From the NCBI GenBank assembly GCA_018857735.1, contig JABMCL010003468.1:312001-376000 (forward strand): DNA of 64,000 nt, in the 5' to 3' direction. The notes under the pieces are model-generated. The model was given only the letters and a program-made list of their open reading frames with translations, was not told the origin of the DNA and did no database searches. Positions 1-9,304 of this stretch are shown here, one piece after another. This stretch comes from Alviniconcha marisindica. Taxonomy: Eukaryota; Mollusca; Gastropoda; Provannidae. Within the stretch, counting starts at the first letter, position 1. Every line of letters begins with the position of its first letter. The translations under genes and the position numbers were made by a program.

Positions 1-69
1 ATCGCCAGCAATTGCCAAGTACACTGAGGACTTCTGGGATGTTGCCAGTGGACTTGCTGTCGCGTTCAT
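1..69 (-). CDS. Partial exon cut by the left window edge
   Basis: The acceptor TTTTGGATTCAG ends at 70-71. The exon reads MNATASPLATSQKSSVYLAI in phase 0 and stays open to base 1. A second frame is also open, so this exon is only a candidate continuation of the gene. Confidence 0.4.
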   Translation of the reverse strand, partial: MNATASPLATSQKSSVYLAIAGD

Positions 70-3000
70 CTGAATCCAAAATTCATGCAAGTAACAGGAT
101 GTGTCTGCGCTTGTTTTCAGCTGATAATCTTCATGGTGTACTCAGCATGCCGTTCTAATTCCCTGTTTACTCTGAAATAGCCTTCAGAGCAAAAAAAATA
201 AAAGGAAAGAAATTTCAAAAAGTGCTAATGTAAGCACCCCTATTCACGCTTGCATGTTCATGTTTAATTCTGCAAGTCTTTGAGTTTTTCTCTCTCTTTT
301 ATCTGTAAATTAGCTACTGTCCTTTAAAAAGTGTGGTGTGCTCACCCTACGTGGGAGAAATACTACACAGTACATTATAGAAATCCACACTATTAAATCC
401 ACTGAGTTAAACTGAAGACCTGAAGGCGAGGCACAAACAAGAGACCTGTGACAGGGATCCCTGGGACGGCACCTGGGCAGCGTTGGCCGTGCAGTTGGCA
501 GCTGCCGTCTGTGACAAGGAAGCTGCACCATGTGTTGATGTTGCCTGCAGCCTGGAAGTGGCAGCTGCCGTCTGTCTGGCTTGAGGGTTGAGCTGCTTAC
601 TGCCATCACTTTCCTGCTGTCCATCTTCCGCTGAGGACAAGGAACAGTCACTGAAGGTGGGTTATCAACAATCGGTGTCAGAGGTAAGACACTGATAAGT
701 CAACAATCAGTGTCAGAGGTAAAACACTAAGATGGATGATTAACAATCTGTGTCAGAGGTAAGACACTGATAAGTCAATAATCAGTGTCAGAGGTAAACC
801 ACTAATAAGGTGGGTGATCAACAATCTGTGTCAGAGGTAACACTGATAAGTCAATAATCAGTGTCAGAGGTAAAACACTGATAAGGTGGGTGATCAACAA
901 TCGGTGTCAGAGGTAAGACACTGATAAGTCAATAATCAGTGTCAGAGGTAAAACACTGATAAGGTGGGTGATCAACAATTGGTGTCAGAGGTAAGACACT
1001 GATAAGTCAATAATCAGTGTCAGAGGTAAAACACTGATAAGGTGGGTGATCAACAATTGGTGTCAGAGGTAAGACACTGATACATAAAGTGGGTGATCAG
1101 CAACTGGTGTGAGAGATAAGACACTGATAAGGTGGGTTATCAACAATCAGTGTCAGCGGTAAGACACTGATAAGTAAAGTGGGTGATCAACCACAGACGT
1201 CAAAAGTAAGCCATTGGTAAGTCATTTGATTTTAGTACCCAATTTACCTTGTAGATAACATCAGGTGAAAAGTCAGGTGAGTAATTGTAGGTGACATCTG
1301 ACTGAAAAGCCTTATATTATAATTATAGATGACAAATGCACAAAACATGACCAAGAAAAGAAGCAAAATCATGAAATGCTTAAGAGAAGTCTAATTGCAG
1401 CAGTGCTACTTGTATGTGAACCATTCCAAACTGGAAGAATTCACCAATGGGAGCAAATGTCCTGCAACAAGCACATTTGACATGGTAACTGAGCACACTA
1501 TTTGACTCAAAGAATAAGTCTGGTTTTCTGAAAAAACTCAGTCCCAGCTTATTTTTCTTACAATTACTCACAGTTTCACTCTCAGTCTCACCTTTTTCTT
1601 CAGATGTGGACTCGGCTTCTTCATCAGTGGGGACTCCATCTCCCTCCCTTCTGGATTGTTTTCCTGCCTCCTCATCCTGGCGCTCCACACCTGCCCCCTC
1701 CTCTGTTCCCAGGCTGTTGGCCATCTCCAGCCGTCTGCTTTCAGCGGCAGGCTGTTCTCCCTTAGCACCGCCTTCTCCACAAACCTCAACATCGGCCTCA
1801 CTCACAGCCCCCTCTGCCTCGCTCACTGCCCCGTCTACCTCGCTCACTGCCCCGTCTACCTCGCTCACTGCCCCGTCTACCTGGCTCACTGCACCAACTA
1901 CCTCGCTCACTGCCCCATCTACCTGGCTCACTGCCCCATCTACCTGGCTCACTGCACCATCTACCTCGCTCACTGCACCATCTACCTCGCTCACTGCACC
2001 ATCTATCTCACTTGTTGCACCATCTATCTCGCTCACTGCACCATCCGAAATCCCTTGGCCTTCCTGGCTTTCTCTGGCATCCTGATCACTTCCAGTTTCT
2101 CTCCCGTTTTCCTCGCATGCTCCACTGTCCAGACCCTCTTGGCCTTGCAGCGTGTCTTCCCGGCTACTTCCGCTTCTCTGAGGGTTCATGTCTTCCAGGC
2201 TACTGCCGCTTCTCTGAGGATTCTCGTCTTCTGCGGTGTCTTCCTGGCCGCATTCGCTTTCCTGGCTGTCTCTACCTTCCCCACTATCTTGGCTGTCTCT
2301 TCCACCCTGGCTACCTCTTTCCCCTGGACTATTTTTGCCATCTGCGCTATCTCTGCCAACCTGGTTGTATCGGTCTTCCTGGCCACCTCCGTCACCGTGG
2401 CCATCGGCGTTTCCGGGGCTGTCCCGGTTTTGTGCATCGTCCTGGCTTTCACTTTCAATGTCGCTGTCTGTTGCACCGCCTGTGTCTTGGCTGCTCGGTG
2501 GTTCTTCCTCCGTGCTGGTCGCTTCTCTGCGGTGGCCCGGCACTCTCTCCTGTGCTGTGGGCGCCTTTCCCCTGGAACTCCGCCTGTCTGCCTGGCTGAC
2601 ACGGCTGGATGATCGCCCTGCTGTCGCTGCCTTCAAACATGGAAACAGGACAGGTAAGAGTCACTTTTGTCATCAGAATCATTTATAACTGTAGTTATAT
2701 CAACACATACTGGTCAACAATTTCCCTTTTTTCTTTCTTTTTTTCAGATTCCACAGCTGGGCACATCTTCACGCCTGTCACTAGTGTCAGCCAGGTTAGT
2801 AGTGGTTCAACATCTTTCTTCACGCCTGAAAAGCCTGCTGGGAAAGGAAGTGACGTTTCAACCAATCAGCATTTGAACAGAACTTTCAGAAATGACTTTT
2901 GAACCAATCAGCATTGCAGATAGAAATGCCATTTCAAGTTGTAATACATAATACACTCCAGTTTGTATGTGATGTGCAGCCATGTGGATGAAGTGACAGA

Positions 3001-5451
3001 CAACGACTCATGCAGAACACCTGTTACGTCAGGTGATTCTCACCTTCTTGATGCTGGTGGACGATATGGAGAAGGAGGCGATGCTGTCCGCCTCTGCAAA
3101 AAACAGCAACAGTGGTTTGGGTGAGCATCAGGAATTACCAGTGCCACACACCAACAGGTTCCTCCCTATGATGATGTATTTATAACACAGTTCATCTGAA
3201 AGACAACCAAATAGCAACCTATCCCTCCCAAAAACAAAACAAAAAAACACACCTTAAAACAATAATCTCAGAATGTGTGAAAATTAGGTTCAGATCTGTG
3301 ATGTTTTTAATTAACGAGCCTTAGTAGATGAAGTGGCTGGTGAGGGATGATTAAAGTATATTGACTTGACTTGAAAACAACACCCCTGGTCTGTGCATGT
3401 GCAGGCATGTTTGTGTGCATAGAACACATGTGCATACAGTTGTGTGTGTCTGTGTATGTATGTGTGCTATGTGTGTTGTGTTGCGTGCATGCATGCATGC
3501 ATGTTTGCATGCGCACACGTGCATGCATGCATATAAATGCATTCATGTGTGCACACAGGTGAGTGCACTTGCACTATGCTGGCATGTGTGCACGTGTGCA
3601 GAATCTGCATGCCAGTATGTGTACACCCAAACATACACACGTGTCTGCGTGTGAGCTGCTGTTAGGAAGAAAACAATCCCCCCTGTGAAGCTGACCTGAA
3701 TCTGACCAGTAGTCATCAAAGTTCTCAAAGCCACCCTCCAACATGCGGATCTTTTTTCCTGCCTTTATATCCTTTCCCGTCCGTCGTCCTATCTGCTTGT
3801 TCAGGAAAGGGTTGAGTGCGTTCTTCACTGGTCCTGCATTTCCAGTCTGTCACAAAAAAGACAATACTGACAAATCAAAACACTGCTGTGAACATGATCA
3901 GAGAGTGTATGCACACTGTGACTTTGTTTTCTTTGGAGAAAACAATTTTTTAATGTAGCAGTGAATGGTGACAAAACAACAATGTTTTGAATGAGTTGTA
4001 ACTTATAAGTGAATGGTGACAAAACAACACTGACTAAATGAGTTGAATTGGACTTGTAAGTGAACGGTGACAAAACAACATTGACTTGAATGAGTTGCAA
4101 GAGTGAATGGTGACAAAACAACACTGACTTGAATGAGTTGCAAGAGTGAATGGTGACAAAACATTGACTTGAATGAGTTGTAAGTGAATGGTGACAAAAC
4201 ACTGACTGAAAGAGTTGAATCTGACTTGTAAGTGCACGGTGACAAAACAAAACATTGACTTGAATGAGCTGCAAGAGTGAATGGCGACAAAACAACACTG
4301 ACTTGAATGAGTGAATGAGTTGGAATGGGAAGTGGGTCAGGAGAAGAGATGAACTTTAGGCAATGCTTTGGGTTGTTCCATGTTGTCACAGTCAGACAGA
4401 GAGACAGACACAGAGAGAGGGAGGGAGAGGGTCAGGGGGAGGGAGGAGGAGGCAGGCAAGGGCCCTGAATTTCTGCAGTGCCAGTACAGGGGCAGCAAAC
4501 CCTATCGTCACTGTGTATTTTTCATAATCATATTGTATCCATTTTAACACTATAACAGTCCTTTTGCACAAACATCACTGGTGCTTAATCATTTTGGATC
4601 CAAGGGAATGTAGTGGAAACAAGCCGAAACAACACCACTTAAGACATGACTAGCAACGTAACGATGAGCTGAATAAGTTTAACCTTATGACACGGTCAAG
4701 TGCTACCTACCTGTGACTGCACCAAAACAGACTGGAGAGAGGCGGTGGTCCTTACTGGCGCTGGATCTGGAGCTAGGGGTGGTGGAGGTTCGTCTGCTGC
4801 ATCGCTCACCTCCACAACCGTAACTGTTGCTGGTGTGTTTGGCTTCACAAACGTCCCATCTTTTGTCATGTCTGCATCTACAGGGTTCAAAATCAAACTC
4901 ATCTGGTATCACCAACACCCCATCTTTTGTCATGTCTGCATCTACAGGGTACTCAGTCTTTTTTCCTTTGAACTATTTTCTTTTTGGTCTAGGTGTGTGT
5001 GTGTGTTGTATTTGCGTGCATGTGTGCGTGTTGTGGTGTGTGCGTGTGTGTACATGTGGTGTGGGGCAATGTGTGTTTGTGTGTTGTGCACGTGCATGCG
5101 TGTGTATACATGTTTGTGTTTTGTGGTATTGAGTGTGTGAGTGTGTGCGTGCATGTGTGTGCATTTGCACATGCAGTGTGGTGCTTGTTAATGTTATGCA
5201 TGTGTGTGTGCGCGTTGATGCCATTGTTGTGTGCAAGCCTGTGTGCATGCATGCATATGGTGGAAATAAGGAAAAGAAAGACATTCAGATGTTGGGAAGA
5301 TAAAATAAATCAACTACATCAGTACATAGCAGAAAAATCTGATAACTGCCATCATCCTCTTCACTGAGGCAGGGTTATCTGCAATCAGTCATGGTGCTAC
5401 CAAAAATGGCAAAAGAGTGACACAGAGAATGAATGAATGTCCTTCAGTCAT

Positions 5452-5531
<80 letters not shown>

Positions 5532-6522
5532 AAAGCAAGGGATTGGGAAGGAGCTAGACTAAAAGTAAGACTCTCAGTAAGTTACTAACTTAGTCTTAGC
5601 AAGAGAGAGATTTGGCCTGAAAAATGTACTAATAACTAGTCTTTGACACCATGAGATTGAGAACCTTTTTATATATACTGCTGCTGGACAAAATTTCCCA
5701 GCTAAACAAAAAAAAGTGATTACTGGTCTGGTGGAAAACTCCATGCAAAAATTTATAAACAAAAAAACAAATGTAGACTGCTGACCTGATTCTGACCAAT
5801 AATCATCAAAGTTTTCAAAACCTCCTGGCATCTTTCTGATGACTTTGCCAGCTTTGATATCCTTGCCAGTTCTCCTGAAAAAAGACAAAGACAGCATGTC
5901 AGTTTGTACAAATGTTGAATATCTATTGCTTTTAAAACATATAAATCTCACTTATGATCTTTTCTAATTATTGAATGTCCTTCCCACCGGTTATCAATAT
6001 CATAGAACAATCTTAGGAACAAGGACAAGAACGTTTATCCATTTTTAGGCCTTAGCCACTTTCACTTTCACAGTTTCAGAAAGAGCATTTACTTATTCAG
6101 TTATTTACTTATTAACTACAACGTACAGTTACACTGCACTTGACTTTATAGTCTTGTTATACTGTTTATATAATTTACAATTGCATAAATTATTGTAAGT
6201 AGCACCTAGACTTAGCACAGTAGCACTAGCAGCATATTTAGAAAATCAGTAAAATCTAAACTCTCCAAGTCTTCTAAATTTTGTATGCTAAATTTAGTAA
6301 ATCGCGCAGAAGTATACATTCATTGATTCAACCTTCTTCTTTTTTAAAGCAAAGTAATTGTACAGTCCTGAGTAGAGTACACAATCATTTTTGATTATTT
6401 ACAGTTACACTGTTTGTTTATGATATAAAACATACCTGAGATTAATCAGTAATTCACTAATTGTCTTACCTTCCGACATTCTTGTTCTTGAAAGGATTTG
6501 CAACCACCCTTTCAGTAAACTT
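1..6522 (-). CDS. CENP-C-like nuclear protein, partial (8 internal exons)
   Basis: Spliced gene read on the minus strand. Exons in coding order are 6522-6470, 5874-5786, 4877-4711, 3846-3696, 3093-3044, 2630-1592, 630-446 and 69-1 (cut by the window edge). All junctions have AG acceptors and GT donors, and the phases (0/2, 2/1, 1/0, 0/1, 1/0, 0/1, 1/0, 0) join into one open frame of about 601 codons. Exons 1-2 and exon 4 each encode a motif of about 45 residues: NPF..NK..GRRTGKDIKAGK, then GGFENFDDYWS(D/E)S. This resembles the N-terminal motif of fungal Mif2 and metazoan CENP-C (R-K/R-TG...ENxDDFF), the kinetochore protein that links CENP-A nucleosomes to the outer kinetochore. Exon 6 is long, acidic and low in complexity. 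The CENP-C motif and cupin domain would lie left of the window and cannot be seen. Exon structure is well supported. The family name is an inference from motif shape, and another nuclear protein is possible. The first exon was not found. Confidence 0.6.
446..630 (-). CDS. Gln/Ala/Ser-rich exon
   Basis: The acceptor TTGTCCTCAG precedes the exon. With the carried G it reads AEDGQQESDGSKQLNPQARQ, then TAAATSRLQATSTHGAASLS and ends in SQGSLSQ before a weak donor GTCTCT. It contains an imperfect internal repeat (QTAAAT.../QTAAAN...). Frame choice follows from the phase of exon 2630-1592. The donor is the weakest part of this model. Confidence 0.5.
655..1215. repeat. Tandem array, about 36 and 72 bp period
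   Basis: Alternating units containing GTGTCAGAGGTAAGACACTG and AAGGTGGGTGATCAACAAT. It fills the intron next to exon 630-446. Each unit contains GTCAGAGGTAAGA, a good donor-like sequence on the plus strand, but no plus-strand exon is associated with it. Confidence 0.8.
1592..2630 (-). CDS. Long acidic low-complexity exon with 7-residue coding repeat
   Basis: A 1039-bp exon in phase with the Ser-rich exon upstream and with exon 630-446 downstream. The acceptor is TTTGAAG and the donor is AAAAAG|GTGAGA; an alternative donor about 20 bp downstream at 1571 does not keep phase. It starts AATAGRSSSRVSQADRRSSR and is then rich in S, E, D, G, Q and R (SQDSGEGRDSQESE, NPQRSGSS twice). From about 2050 to 1793 it carries about 12 tandem copies of GAVSE(V/I)D, a 21-bp coding minisatellite. 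Many Ser residues lie in S-x-x-D/E contexts that suit casein kinase 2. No fold is expected. The array should vary in length between alleles. Confidence 0.65.
3044..3846 (-). CDS. Second copy of the GRRTG...FENFDDYWS motif and a short Ser-rich exon
   Basis: Exon 3846-3696 encodes TGNAGPVKNALNPFLNKQIG, then RRTGKDIKAGKKIRMLEGGF and ENFDDYWSDS. It ends in phase 1, and exon 3093-3044 follows with EADSIASFSISSTSIKK in phase. Compared with the first copy, RRTGKDIKAGK and GGFENFDDYWS are identical, while the flanks have changed. Here the whole motif is in one exon, whereas the first copy is split over two, so an intron was lost in this copy or gained in the other. Confidence 0.65.
3375..3640. repeat. 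TG/GCATGC-rich low-complexity tract
   Basis: Alternating purine-pyrimidine sequence with repeated GCATGCAT steps in the intron between the 3846-3696 and 3093-3044 exons. Short ORFs here are all Cys/His/Thr-rich artefacts. Confidence 0.7.
3955..4315. repeat. Tandem array, about 43 bp unit
   Basis: Seven to eight degenerate units of GAATGAGTTGCAAGAG followed by TGAATGGTGACAAAACAACA, inside the intron upstream of exon 3846-3696. A purine-rich GAGAGA/GGGAGG tract follows at about 4390-4460. Confidence 0.8.
4711..4877 (-). CDS. Spacer exon between the two motif copies, Pro-rich
   Basis: Encodes DADMTKDGTFVKPNTPATVT, then VVEVSDAADEPPPPLAPDPA and on to SVLVQSQ before a GTAGGT donor. The acceptor is CCCTGTAG at 4878-4885. 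A second copy of this acceptor and the first 24-25 exon bases sits 64 bp upstream (exon-like start at 4941). Using that copy would shift the frame because 64 is not a multiple of 3. Only the 4877 start joins both neighbouring exons in phase. Confidence 0.65.
4878..4945 (-). repeat. 64-bp tandem duplication of acceptor plus exon head
   Basis: The acceptor CCCTGTAG and the exon start encoding DADMTKDG occur twice, 64 bp apart (exon-like starts at 4877 and 4941). The coding head is almost identical in both copies. Use of the upstream acceptor would frameshift the exon. Confidence 0.8.
4990..5260. repeat. TG-rich low-complexity tract
   Basis: Long irregular (TG)n with GCATGC steps in the intron between exons 5874-5786 and 4877-4711. 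Confidence 0.7.
5455..5528. repeat. (GA)n microsatellite
   Basis: About 37 uninterrupted GA dinucleotides. Confidence 0.95.
5786..6522 (-). CDS. First copy of the GRRTG...FENFDDYWS motif (two exons)
   Basis: Exon 6522-6470 encodes KFTERVVANPFKNKNVGR and ends in phase 2 before a GTAAGA donor. Exon 5874-5786 completes an RR pair and continues TGKDIKAGKVIRKMPGGF, then ENFDDYWSES, ending in phase 1. The intron between them splits the RR pair. The sequence is basic first (RRTGKDIK), then acidic and aromatic (FENFDDYWS). This is the order in the Mif2 N-terminal motif. The start of exon 6522 is read as phase 0, so a further 5' exon with the initiator Met is required upstream. Confidence 0.65.
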
Positions 6523-7373
6523 CTGTGAATCAAATCAAAATAGAAAACAAATAATTGTAAGCAAAAGATTATAGTACTAACAAGTAATTTTTGATTAAAC
6601 TTGTAGTTGTACTATTAGTATTATGAAATTAGTATTACTAATTACAATATTAGTATTAATTATTATGCAGTATTAGTAAGAATACAAATACCAATAGCAC
6701 CTCTCGTACTATTAAAGTGCTCACAAAATTTGTCAATTAGTTATTAGATTTCAAAGTTAGAATGAATTGATACTGGCCGAAGCTGCTCTTTGTATGACTT
6801 ATCTGTTATTTGTTAGTAGTAATTACTATAACTTGTATAAGTACCATACCTTGCTGGTTAGCATAATGTTGTTAAAGCAAAGGAACTTTTAGTCCCATTG
6901 CTGGATAGTATGAATCAGAACCAAAATACTGTGACATAATGATGTGCCAAGCAAGTCGCCAGCAAAATCATTACTTTCCAGCAAAACCATCATTATCAGT
7001 GTGACAATCTGAATCTCACTTCTCAGTCTCGAATATATTTTCTTCTATATTATAGCAAAGTGAAAAATGTTTTAGTACCCCTGCCTCAAAAGTCAAATTC
7101 AAAACACAGGGAACATGTCTGTGTGGGGTTTTGAGGTGCACCTTACTGAAAAACTGGATCAACATAAGCCTGTTCTTGCTGATGTATTTTGAAAATGTTG
7201 GGCAAGTTGCACTTACACTGTTACAGTACTTACTAAATTACTTAATGAAGTGAATACATGCTACTCTTGATAAATTTTATAATAAAAAAAGAGGAGGGAG
7301 AGGCAGCAGGATATAATTACTGTGACAACTCATTTTATTTAAATAATCAATGCTGGTTGGTTCTTTTGTTCTC

Positions 7374-7375
<2 letters not shown>

Positions 7376-7433
<58 letters not shown>

Positions 7434-7438
7434 ATATT
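7376..7438. repeat. (TA)n microsatellite
   Basis: About 60 bases of alternating AT with one slip. The region from 6530 to 7370 is AT-rich and holds nothing recognisable. Confidence 0.9.
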
Positions 7439-7494
7439 CATCATGCCATCACACTTGATAATTGTAATTATCACTCCCCTCAAAGTACTCAAGA

Positions 7495-8110
7495 GCAAGA
7501 GCATAAATACTCTTGCTCTTGAGTACTTTGAGTGGAGTGTGAGGGGAGTGTGTGCTTGTGTGACTGAGTGAGTTAGAACTCAGATAGTGCTGGGGGTGGC
7601 AATCAGTCATTTGAACTACTGAAGTCCTGAAGTCACTGAGGTGGTTCCAATCACTGACACTTGTGGTGCTGACAAAAAAAAGCTCACACTTCTTGTACTG
7701 TTCTATATTTAAATGAGGCACTTAAAAAGGTCTGGAGTTCAAGGTTGCTTGTCTGTCTATTTTACAATTATGTTCTTTATAATTATAGCGTATACACTAA
7801 TACTGTAATAATAATACAGTTCTGTTTCTGTAGCATACGTCGGTAGCATCCAGGATGTTGTAATGGTAGTGGCATTCTGGTAATGTGGTATTTGTGTGTG
7901 CACATGCAGCGGTAGTCAAGGGGGAGGGTGGGGGGGGGGGAGAGACAAGATCTTGTGACACTGCAGGATACAAACAAAAACAAAACGGACAGGGGGTGGG
8001 GGGGGGGGGGGGGGGGAGGAGGGCGTTATCTGGCTAAAGTTGAAGGTTCTTAGAGTTAGACCAGTCCGACTACCGAAGCTCTTTGTTCGTTTTCTTTTTC
8101 TTCTCCATGT
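7495..8110. other. No gene seen; G-rich runs
   Basis: Unique-looking sequence with G runs at about 7930-7940 and 7998-8016 (19 G). A minus-strand ATG at 8108-8106 opens a short Lys-rich peptide (MEKKKKTNKELR) that ends at a GTAGTC donor-like site. Its phase (2) does not fit the next known exon, so it was not accepted as the missing first exon. Confidence 0.3.
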
Positions 8111-8414
8111 ATTACTATATTAGCCAAGGGAGCAACTTTAATGTGGATGGAATGTCGTAGTTGGTTTGTTTTGTGCGTCGTTCAACGTACAGATTGTACT
8201 ATCATTTCTGCGCCAGTTGAGAGAAATCAAACAATTTTTAAAGCCTTTGCAAAACGTCAATTCCGTTGCCGTTTTACGGTGCTACGACTGATTTACTTGA
8301 GTGTATACTACAGTTTAAACTGACGCTACGTGTAAACAAACGCCTGGAATTCAACCAAAAGAAAGCAAAACATTTTACCCCAGCAGACATTCTGTTACGT
8401 GAAAAATCCATTTC

Positions 8415-8580
8415 AAGTTGGCCGCCATTCATCAAACGGAAGTGGATGTTTTGAAAAACTCAATACAATTGGCCGTTTCATATTTCGTTCCTCTTTTAAG
8501 CCAATCAAAACAGTGCTAAGAAAACGAGCGGGCTGAACGATTCGCATCTGGGCAAAAGCGGAACTGCTACAAGAGATGAT
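8415..8580. promoter_or_regulatory. Possible shared promoter of the divergent CENP-C-like gene and HAUS3
   Basis: The interval between two divergent genes contains GCCGCCATT (8421-8429, YY1-like) and a CCAAT box, AAGCCAATCAAAA, at about 8499-8511, in a stretch with more CpG than its surroundings. A GATGATG|GTAAAC at about 8575-8586 could be the donor of a non-coding first exon of HAUS3. This is inference only, since no transcript data are available. Confidence 0.3.
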
Positions 8581-8942
8581 GGTAAACGACCAAACTTGCT
8601 AACTACTAGTTGTACAATAGTAATATGATCTCAGTGTATGCTTTTCGCAGAATCTTTAACATGTTCAACGACCCTGTGCGTGTTGTACTCTTACAGTGAC
8701 GCAAGCGAGACATGCACTGACATGTCTGAGCTTTGAACGATATTGAATGATAGTGCTGTCCAGAGTGGAACTTCTGTGGGCGAACTGAAAGTAAAAATGT
8801 CCCTCATAATATTCGTCAGTTATATAATTGGTAATTGTTTTGGTAAAATTAGCTGGCATTGTGGCAGATGAAAAAAAATAATGCAACAAACAGATGACTA
8901 AGTAAAGTAATAAAAATCATACTTTGTTGTTTTGCCAAATGT

Positions 8943-9002
8943 GAGAAGTAAGTTGGTGTTTTACGCCCAGTCAACCGGTAGGGTTATATCAGGGCGATCA
9001 AA
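8943..9002. mobile_element. SINE-like fragment, TTGGTGTTTTACGCCCAGTCAACC family, copy 1
   Basis: AGTAAGTTGGTGTTTTACGC, then CCAGTCAACCGG and GGGTTATATCAGGGCGATCA. The same core is at 37093-37155 and, in reverse orientation, at about 45785-45838. All three have a (GTAA)n or (TTAC)n edge, as expected for the 3' end of a SINE family. Confidence 0.6.
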
Positions 9003-9037
9003 TGTGAGAAGGCTAGTTCGTTTAATACTAATAATGG

Positions 9038-9043
<6 letters not shown>

Positions 9044-9081
<38 letters not shown>
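9044..9081. repeat. (TA)n microsatellite
   Basis: Nineteen AT/TA dinucleotides just upstream of HAUS3 exon 1. Confidence 0.9.
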
Positions 9082-9082
<1 letters not shown>

Positions 9083-9304
9083 TAATTGTCTAATAGCATC
9101 TAGTTTCCTTTGATTTTGAAACGGGTCCAATGATGGTAATTTGGTATGTTTCACATGATTGGTTAACGTTAGTGACAAACAGTGGTGGCATCTTGTGCTT
9201 TCATTGTTTCAAGGTTGCTCATCACTCCTGGCCTCTTCCTGCATCTCTCTCCTCCACATGATGGATTCAGTGGTGAGGTGAAGGTGGAGTGTACCCTAAC
9301 CAAA

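Noticed and set aside
1606..2688. Plus-strand ORFs opposite the acidic exon, with a donor-like GTAAGAG at 2656 and an acceptor-like TTTTTTTCAG at 2747
   Set aside because: The minus strand gives one frame that joins upstream and downstream exons in phase. The plus frames are Pro/Leu/Ser translations of its complement. The splice-like sites are kept in mind but have no partner exons.
8665..8889. Minus-strand 74-codon ORF as the missing first exon of the CENP-C-like gene
   Set aside because: No donor that fits phase 0 at the next exon, and the composition is not convincing.
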